Source: Opitutaceae bacterium (GTDB lineage: Bacteria; Verrucomicrobiota; Verrucomicrobiia; Opitutales; Opitutaceae). Taken from it: 64,000 nucleotides of DNA. Positions 59,152 to 64,000 of this stretch are shown here, piece after piece; position 1 is the first letter of the stretch, and each line of letters begins with the position of its first letter. The stretch lies in contig JAIXWF010000013.1 in the NCBI GenBank assembly GCA_027482185.1, forward strand, positions 1,240,001 through 1,304,000. Direction: 5' to 3'. The notes below the pieces were generated by a model. It did not search any database. It had not been told where the DNA came from and saw nothing but the letters and a program-made list of their open reading frames with translations. Both the position numbers and the translations under genes were made by a program.

Positions 59152-59849
59152 TGCGCGTGGTGCTCACAGGCCAGAAGCGGTTCGGCGCCGACGTGCTGCG
59201 GCTTCTCATGGAGCGCGACGACGAGGTGCTCGGCGTGTCGTGCCCGGCAAAGGATGCCGAGGGCAACCCGGACAAGCTGTGGATCGCCGCGCAAAACGCC
59301 GGCGTGCGCCTCATCCAGGGCGGCAAGCTCACCCAGTACACGATGCCCGAGGGCGCGGACCTGATCGTGGCCGCACACTCGCACGACTTCGTCGGGGCGG
59401 TGACGCGGCGCAAAGCGCGCCTCGGCGCCATCGGTTTCCACCCGTCCGTCCTGCCGCGGCATCGCGGCCGCAGCGCCATCGAATGGGCGATCCGCTTCGG
59501 CGAACGCGTGACCGGCGGCTCGATCTACTGGCTCAACGACGTCGTCGACGGCGGACCGATTGCCGCCCAGGAGCACTGCATGATCCGGCCCGACGACACG
59601 GCGTTGTCGCTCTGGATTCGCGAGCTGGCCCCGATGGGCCTGCGTCTGTTCCGCCAGGTGCTGCGCGATCTCGACCGCGGTCTCGTCATCGCCATCGACC
59701 AGGACAAAGACCTCGCGACGTGGGAGCCGGCAATTGAAGGCGTGCCGCGTTTGCACCGCCCGGACCTCCCGATGCTGGGCGGCCCGGCGGATTTCGTGGT
59801 GATCAAGAGCCGCGAAGAGGCGGACAAACGGAAGGAGCGGTCGGCATGA
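59151..59849 (+). CDS. Formyltransferase-family protein
   Basis: 232 codons. GFHPSVLPRHRGRSAIEWAIRFGERVTGGSIYWLNDVVDGGPIAAQE is the core of the formyl_transf_N fold, with the catalytic His and Asp (DVVDGGPI). The Asn of the usual N-x-H-P motif is replaced by Gly (G-F-H-P), as in the hydrolase domain of 10-formyl-THF dehydrogenases, which lack it too. It may transfer or remove a formyl group, perhaps on a DNA base or an intermediate. There is no tRNA-binding domain, so it is not Met-tRNA formyltransferase. Confidence 0.8.
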   Translation: MRVVLTGQKRFGADVLRLLMERDDEVLGVSCPAKDAEGNPDKLWIAAQNAGVRLIQGGKLTQYTMPEGADLIVAAHSHDFVGAVTRRKARLGAIGFHPSVLPRHRGRSAIEWAIRFGERVTGGSIYWLNDVVDGGPIAAQEHCMIRPDDTALSLWIRELAPMGLRLFRQVLRDLDRGLVIAIDQDKDLATWEPAIEGVPRLHRPDLPMLGGPADFVVIKSREEADKRKERSA

Positions 59850-60646
59850 TCTTCACCGCTCCCATGCCGTTCACAGAGGCCCTGCAGTCGCGCGAGATCC
59901 GCTCGCTGCTGCGGACGACCGGCAAGACCGCCGAGCTCGCGTTGCTGGAACCCGCTGTGCGGGAGCGTGCGATTTTCTCGGCGACGGTCACGAGTGCGGA
60001 GCTGCTCGACGGCATCGCCCGCCGCGTCGACGAAATGCTCGCCGGCAAGACGGACCAGGCCACGGTGCGCCTCGGCCTGAAGCAACTCCTCGAGGAGGAA
60101 GGCTACACCTCCGGCCCCGAGAAGGCCGGCACGCTGGAGGACCTGCGTACGGACGGCCGCCTGAACCTCATCATCGAGACCAACGTGGATCTCGCGCGCG
60201 GATACGGGCAATGGATCCAAGGTCAGCAGCCGGACGTGCTCGACGAGTGGCCCGCACAGGAGCTGGTGCGCGAGCGCAGCTCGCAGCAGCCGCGCGATTG
60301 GGCGAAACGCTGGGTCGACGCGGGCGGGATTTCATTCGGCGGCCGCATGATCGCGCTGAAGAACGACCCGGTGTGGAAGAAGATCTCGCGCTTCCAGCTC
60401 CCGTATCCGCCCTTCGACTTCAACTCGGGCATGGGAGTGCGCGATATCGCCCGCGACGAGGCGGAGGAGCTGCAGCTGCTCGACGCCGGCACGGTGCTGA
60501 TTCCCCAGGACCGCGATTTCAACGCCGACCTCCAGGCGTCGCCGACGATCCGGGCCAACTGGCTGATCGACGCACTGGAAGAAAGCGGCGTGGGCGAGTT
60601 CAACGACCAGGGCGTGTTCGTCTTCGGTCGGGGAGGTGGCGCATGA
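59846..60646 (+). CDS. Putative head morphogenesis protein (MuF-like)
   Basis: 266 codons. The C-terminal half WAKRWVDAGGISFGGRMIALKNDPVWKKISRF with LPYPPFDFNSGMGVRDI recalls the minor head proteins of phages, in which MuF domains end in a P-x-x-P-F-D-F-NSG-type motif. In Mu the F gene follows the portal; here it lies after the capsid, fibre and modification genes. ATGA overlaps on both sides. Confidence 0.5.
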   Translation: MIFTAPMPFTEALQSREIRSLLRTTGKTAELALLEPAVRERAIFSATVTSAELLDGIARRVDEMLAGKTDQATVRLGLKQLLEEEGYTSGPEKAGTLEDLRTDGRLNLIIETNVDLARGYGQWIQGQQPDVLDEWPAQELVRERSSQQPRDWAKRWVDAGGISFGGRMIALKNDPVWKKISRFQLPYPPFDFNSGMGVRDIARDEAEELQLLDAGTVLIPQDRDFNADLQASPTIRANWLIDALEESGVGEFNDQGVFVFGRGGGA

Positions 60647-61311
60647 GCGGCGTGACCATCGCGCTGCCGCTCGGCGGAACCGTGCTTGACCGGGTGAAGA
60701 ACGCCGCGCAGGCGGCCGGGCTTGCGCTGGTCGGCGCCCGCGCCGTCGCCGTCGTCACGAAAGACCACCTCGTGCAGCTCGATCAGGAGCGGCACCGGTA
60801 CGGCCGGCACTACTATCTGCAGGCGGCGCGAAGTGTTGCTTCCCGTGCCGTATTCGGCGCCGCGAGCGGCCTTGCGCTCGTGACGGTCTCGCAGATCGGC
60901 ATCCGCCAGCGCGTGAACGGCGGAACCATCGTTCCGAAGGGCGGCCGCAAGTTCCTCACGTTGCCGGAGGCGCCCGAGGCGCACGCGAAACGTGCGCGCG
61001 AGTTCAGCGACTTGGACTTTGCGATGGCGCTCGACGAGAACGGCTCGCTGCGGCCGGCACTCGTCCAGCGCGCGAGCACCGCCATCACGATTACCCGCCG
61101 AAAGAAGAAAGACGGCACGGTAAAATTCACCGTGAAACCGGGTGAAGTGCAGGGCGGAAAAGTGATGTTCTGGCTGGCCCGCCGCGTGAAGCAAAGGCCC
61201 GACCCGACCGTCTTGCCGCCCGAGCCGCTTGTGCGCGCGACCGCGACCGAAGCGATCCACCGCCGCGTGGTGCGTCTCGAAACCCGCGAGGGAGGCGCTC
61301 CGATTTCATGA
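60643..61311 (+). CDS. Head-tail completion-like protein (Mu gpG-like position)
   Basis: 222 codons. A mixed fold with basic patches (TITRRKKKDGTVKFTVKPGEVQGGKVMFWLARRV). The order minor head gene, this gene, tail terminator, tube matches the F-G-terminator order of Mu-like phages. No direct family match by eye. Confidence 0.5.
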   Translation: MSGVTIALPLGGTVLDRVKNAAQAAGLALVGARAVAVVTKDHLVQLDQERHRYGRHYYLQAARSVASRAVFGAASGLALVTVSQIGIRQRVNGGTIVPKGGRKFLTLPEAPEAHAKRAREFSDLDFAMALDENGSLRPALVQRASTAITITRRKKKDGTVKFTVKPGEVQGGKVMFWLARRVKQRPDPTVLPPEPLVRATATEAIHRRVVRLETREGGAPIS

Positions 61312-61850
61312 GCTTCGTTCCGACCCTCCAGATCCTCGCGGGGCTGCAGCGGCACCTGGAAGCGATCCCGCATCCCGACGGCGGCGAGGGCGCGAAACTC
61401 TTCGAGCGCGTCGACATGCACGAGAACAAGAAGCTGCGCGAGGCCCTGCTCGATCTGACGATCATCAAGCAGCGCGTGTGCATCATCGTGCCCGGTGGCG
61501 ACTCCTACGAAAACTTCAAGGAGGGCCGGACGGTGCGGAGCAAGCTGACGCAAACCTTCGACCTGCTGATCGCGGACCGCGCCTGGACGAAGGGCGGCCA
61601 CGAGGCCGTGTTCGGCGGGGCGAAAAATCTCGGCGTGCTCCGGATGAAGGACCTCGTGCGCGACTACTTCCTGGAACACCCGCAGCTCGAGTTGCCATGG
61701 GTCGCGCTGACGCCCGAGGAGGGCGCGCACATCGAGATCGCCGACAGCGACGCCAAGGACTCACCCGGCCGCGAGTGCTTCGTGCTCAACTACAGCACGC
61801 CCGCCGGCGAGGCCGTGATTCGCCCGACGCAACCGTGGCCTGCCTCCTGA
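61308..61850 (+). CDS. Tail terminator-like protein
   Basis: 180 codons. The place just before a tube-like gene and the composition (FVPTLQILAGLQRHLEAIPHPDGGEGAKLFERV, VIIVPGGDSYENF-like segment) fit a tail terminator that caps the tail tube. ATGA overlap upstream. Family match by position mainly. Confidence 0.5.
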   Translation: MSFVPTLQILAGLQRHLEAIPHPDGGEGAKLFERVDMHENKKLREALLDLTIIKQRVCIIVPGGDSYENFKEGRTVRSKLTQTFDLLIADRAWTKGGHEAVFGGAKNLGVLRMKDLVRDYFLEHPQLELPWVALTPEEGAHIEIADSDAKDSPGRECFVLNYSTPAGEAVIRPTQPWPAS

Positions 61851-61883
61851 GAATTTCCGCCAACCGCAACCCAGCACTAAATC

Positions 61884-62423
61884 ATGAACAAAGCTCGTAC
61901 AGTTATCGGCACGCACGCCTTCTTCTTTCCCGACGGCGCCGCGTTCACCATCCCCGCCGCCGGCACCGCCGGCCGCGCCGCGAAGCCCGGCGCCGCCGAT
62001 CCCGCGTGGTTCGATCTCGGCGTGTCCGATTGGACCGCCGCGCCGCAGAACAAATTCTCCGACTTCATGGCGCCCGCTCCCGGCGCCCGTGTCCTCTACG
62101 ACCGGATCGCGACCGCCAAGGGGCTCAAGCTGAAGGGCAAGATGATGGAGATGTCCAACCCCACCTTCCGGCTGCTGCTCTCTACGCTCAACCTCCCGCT
62201 GACGGGCGTCGGCGGCCAGTACAACCCGCTCGAAGGCGACCCGGTGCTCCGCGGCTGGCTGCAGCTCCAGCAGTACAACCAGGCGAACTCGCTCATCAAC
62301 ACCGTCGACGTGTTCGTCGCGCTCACGGTGCCCGGCGACGTGGAGTTCGGCGAGAACCCGGTCGATGTGAACGTCGAAGCCGACGTGCTCTTCTCGACCC
62401 TAAACACCGGCACGCTCGCCTGA
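61884..62423 (+). CDS. Major tail tube-like protein
   Basis: 179 codons. Beta-rich; WFDLGVSDWTAAPQNKFSDFMAP, FRLLLSTLNLPLTG and NPVDVNVEADVLFSTLN at the end fit the tube protein of siphophage tails. No sheath gene is seen before it, so the tail is probably non-contractile. Confidence 0.55.
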   Translation: MNKARTVIGTHAFFFPDGAAFTIPAAGTAGRAAKPGAADPAWFDLGVSDWTAAPQNKFSDFMAPAPGARVLYDRIATAKGLKLKGKMMEMSNPTFRLLLSTLNLPLTGVGGQYNPLEGDPVLRGWLQLQQYNQANSLINTVDVFVALTVPGDVEFGENPVDVNVEADVLFSTLNTGTLA

Positions 62424-62448
62424 GCGGCCGAATCCAAAGCTCGCAACC

Positions 62449-63282
62449 ATGCCGACGCCAAACTTCGCGCACGACAACACGCCGCCGGGCGGTGTGCCCC
62501 GCGGGGACCAGACGCCCGCCAACGGCGCGCCGAATGGCGTGACGCTGGCGTCGCATGTCTTCGACAACACCCAGCCGGGGGCTGTGCCCGTAGCCACGGG
62601 CGCCCCCGGCAACGGTGCCCCGACCGCAATCGCGCGGCCCTCGCAGGAACAGACCGGCGTGGCACCGGGGCAGGTTGCCGTGGCGACGCCGGAGCCCGCC
62701 AACGGCGCGCCAACGGCCATCGCTCGCGTCGACCAGACTCCCCAAAACGGCGCACCGGACGGCGTCGCGGTCTCGACGGCTGCCCACAACAACGCCGCGC
62801 CCGGCGCGATCCCGCGCCCCGATCAAACGCCCGGCAACGTCGATGCCGGGGCCGTGCCGGTTGCGAACACGGCAGGCACCGCCTCCACGCCGCAACCCAT
62901 CGCGCTCGTCCCTTCCATCCCCGCTCTCTCCGACGAAAACATGCACACCGCCACGCTCTCCGCCGTCGGCAATCTCGCCGTCAACCAGGTCTTCGGCTTC
63001 TACAAGGCGCCCGCCGCCGCCGTGGTCAAAGGCGTGCAACTCGCCGCGCAGAAGGCTCCGGCCGGGGCCGATGTGATCGTCTCCCTGGTCGATGCCGACG
63101 GTATCGCGCTCGGCCGCACGGCCACTCTGCCCGCCGGCCAGGCGTTTGCCGAGGTGACCTTCGGCACGCCGCTGCCGCTGCTCACGGCGGCAGTCGTCCG
63201 CGCCAAGGTCACGCAGATCGGCACCGGCAACACGCCGGGCGCCTACCTCACGGCCAACCTCGTTGTGCAGCTCACCGCCTGA
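62449..63282 (+). CDS. Repeat-rich virion-like protein
   Basis: 277 codons. The first 145 residues are a chain of units of the type D-x-T-P-x-N-G-A-P-x-x-x-A and P-G-A-x-P. The second half (GNLAVNQVFGFYKAPAAAVVKG, AGADVIVSLVDADGIALG) is a folded beta domain. The layout suggests a flexible stalk plus a globular tip, perhaps a fibre or spike. No family recognised. Confidence 0.6.
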   Translation: MPTPNFAHDNTPPGGVPRGDQTPANGAPNGVTLASHVFDNTQPGAVPVATGAPGNGAPTAIARPSQEQTGVAPGQVAVATPEPANGAPTAIARVDQTPQNGAPDGVAVSTAAHNNAAPGAIPRPDQTPGNVDAGAVPVANTAGTASTPQPIALVPSIPALSDENMHTATLSAVGNLAVNQVFGFYKAPAAAVVKGVQLAAQKAPAGADVIVSLVDADGIALGRTATLPAGQAFAEVTFGTPLPLLTAAVVRAKVTQIGTGNTPGAYLTANLVVQLTA

Positions 63283-63291
63283 TCTCCCTCC

Positions 63292-64000
63292 ATGAAACGC
63301 CTCCTCGCTCTCTTCATCCTCGCCGCCGCTGTCGCCTCCGCCCAGGTCACGATTGCGTGGGAGGATATCGCGAAGCCTGCTCCGTTGAACGGGACCTCGA
63401 TCCTCGCCGGCAACGGTGCCGGCGGTTTCACGAGCGTCGTCGTCGGTGGCAACCTGTCCTTCACGGGCGGGACGCTGAACCTCTCGGCAACTCCGAATAT
63501 CGGCGCGGCGACCGGGACGAGCGTCTTGCTCAACCCGCTTCATGCCGCCGTGCGGCGCACCGAGATTCAGATCCCGCATACGGTTTCGACTGAGGACTTC
63601 CTCCGGGTGTCTTCGCTGTTCTCCGGCCAGACCTACGGCGCCGAGTACGGCTACGGTCTAACCGCCGGCGGCTCCCCGCAAATCCGCATCAATCGCCTCC
63701 ACGCCGGCGCTTCTACGCCGTGGCTCACGGTCGCGACGCTCGACGGTGCGGGCACCATCGCGGGCGATCTCACCCTTTCTGGCGCAAGCCGCCGCCTCTT
63801 TCTCACGGACGGCACGAACACCCTGACGTTGGGCCAGCACGATGGGTCGACGAACCGGATCGAGTCGAACGGCCGCGACTTGTACCTGACTAGCTACACG
63901 AACGTCATCCGGGCTGGCGGCAGCGGTGCGACGTGGCTGACGCTCAACAGCGCCGGCCTTTCGCTGACCGGCAATCTCTCGCTGACCGGCGGCTCAGGCC
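63292..64000 (+). CDS. Tail or fibre protein with signal peptide, partial
   Basis: An open frame of 236 codons runs off the window end. It starts MKRLLALFILAAAVASAQ, a strong signal peptide, then beta-rich repeats such as GGNLSFTGGTLNLSATPN and GNLSLTGGSG near the end, as in trimeric fibre or tail-spike proteins. The role of the signal peptide on a phage structural protein is unclear. The 3' end is not visible. Confidence 0.6.
   Translation, partial: MKRLLALFILAAAVASAQVTIAWEDIAKPAPLNGTSILAGNGAGGFTSVVVGGNLSFTGGTLNLSATPNIGAATGTSVLLNPLHAAVRRTEIQIPHTVSTEDFLRVSSLFSGQTYGAEYGYGLTAGGSPQIRINRLHAGASTPWLTVATLDGAGTIAGDLTLSGASRRLFLTDGTNTLTLGQHDGSTNRIESNGRDLYLTSYTNVIRAGGSGATWLTLNSAGLSLTGNLSLTGGSG

Larger units (their letters stand above)
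31782..64000. mobile_element. Mu-like transposable prophage (right end beyond the window)
   Basis: About 32 kb of phage genes with the defining transposable-phage set: a repressor with S24 domain, a Ner-like regulator, a MuA-like DDE transposase, a MuB-like ATPase, a Gam-like protein, a gp27-like small terminase, a large terminase, a DUF935 portal, an I-type protease, and head and tail genes. Early genes run leftward and late genes rightward from an immunity region at 44.3-45.2 kb, like BcepMu rather than Mu. The left terminus is placed at about 31782 from a composition change and repeated elements; the flanking target duplication cannot be checked because the right end is not in the window. 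No tail sheath gene appears between the tail terminator-like and tube-like genes, which hints at a non-contractile tail. Confidence 0.85.

Noticed and set aside
1-64000. CRISPR arrays, tRNA, rRNA or insertion sequences
   Set aside because: No regularly spaced repeats, no cloverleaf-type sequence and no IS transposase other than the MuA-like one were seen by reading; a covariance-model scan could not be run.

Overview
The window looks like chromosomal DNA of a high-GC Verrucomicrobiota bacterium, probably related to Opitutaceae. This is inferred from the mix of large TonB-dependent receptors, secreted sulfatases, a cytochrome c/propeller protein of a type common in that phylum, and start codons preceded by pyrimidine-rich leaders instead of Shine-Dalgarno sequences. 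No rRNA or tRNA is present, so the placement is not proven.

Positions 1-14,730 form a phytate/myo-inositol locus. After the 3' end of a sialate O-acetylesterase-like gene, a leftward operon reads iolB-iolD-iolE-transaldolase-iolA. The rightward genes are a dehydrogenase of the short-chain family broken by a frameshift, a beta-propeller phytase lipoprotein, a LacI-type regulator, a three-gene sugar ABC importer and iolG. Two near-identical palindromes (6811-6824 and 10098-10111) precede the iol operon and the importer and probably bind the LacI protein. iolC (kinase) and iolJ (aldolase) are absent, and a transaldolase-family gene sits where they would be expected. This suggests a pathway variant in which transaldol cleavage of 2-deoxy-5-keto-gluconate replaces the kinase and aldolase steps.

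Positions 14,783-31,599 hold glycan-use genes. A leftward probable operon encodes a TonB receptor with an EF-hand, a sulfatase, an FAD oxidoreductase, a cytochrome c/propeller protein and a second sulfatase, with a divergent AraC regulator. A clan-A-like glycosidase and a second TonB receptor follow.

From about 31,782 to the end of the window lies a Mu-like transposable prophage whose right end is not seen. An S24-type repressor (+) and a Ner-like gene (-) flank a perfect palindromic operator at 44,553-44,569. Early genes run leftward (MuA-like transposase, MuB-like ATPase, Gam, a DnaA domain IV protein, a cytosine methyltransferase, an ASCH protein and others). Late genes run rightward (possible lysis genes, terminase, portal, protease, decoration, capsid, fibre, head-completion and tail genes). 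Nearly all phage genes are joined by 4-base ATGA/GTGA overlaps. The late region carries an unusual cassette at 57,851-59,849: a 53-aa protein, an ABC-ATPase/acetyltransferase fusion and a formyltransferase. With the methyltransferase and ASCH protein, it may be a DNA hypermodification system.
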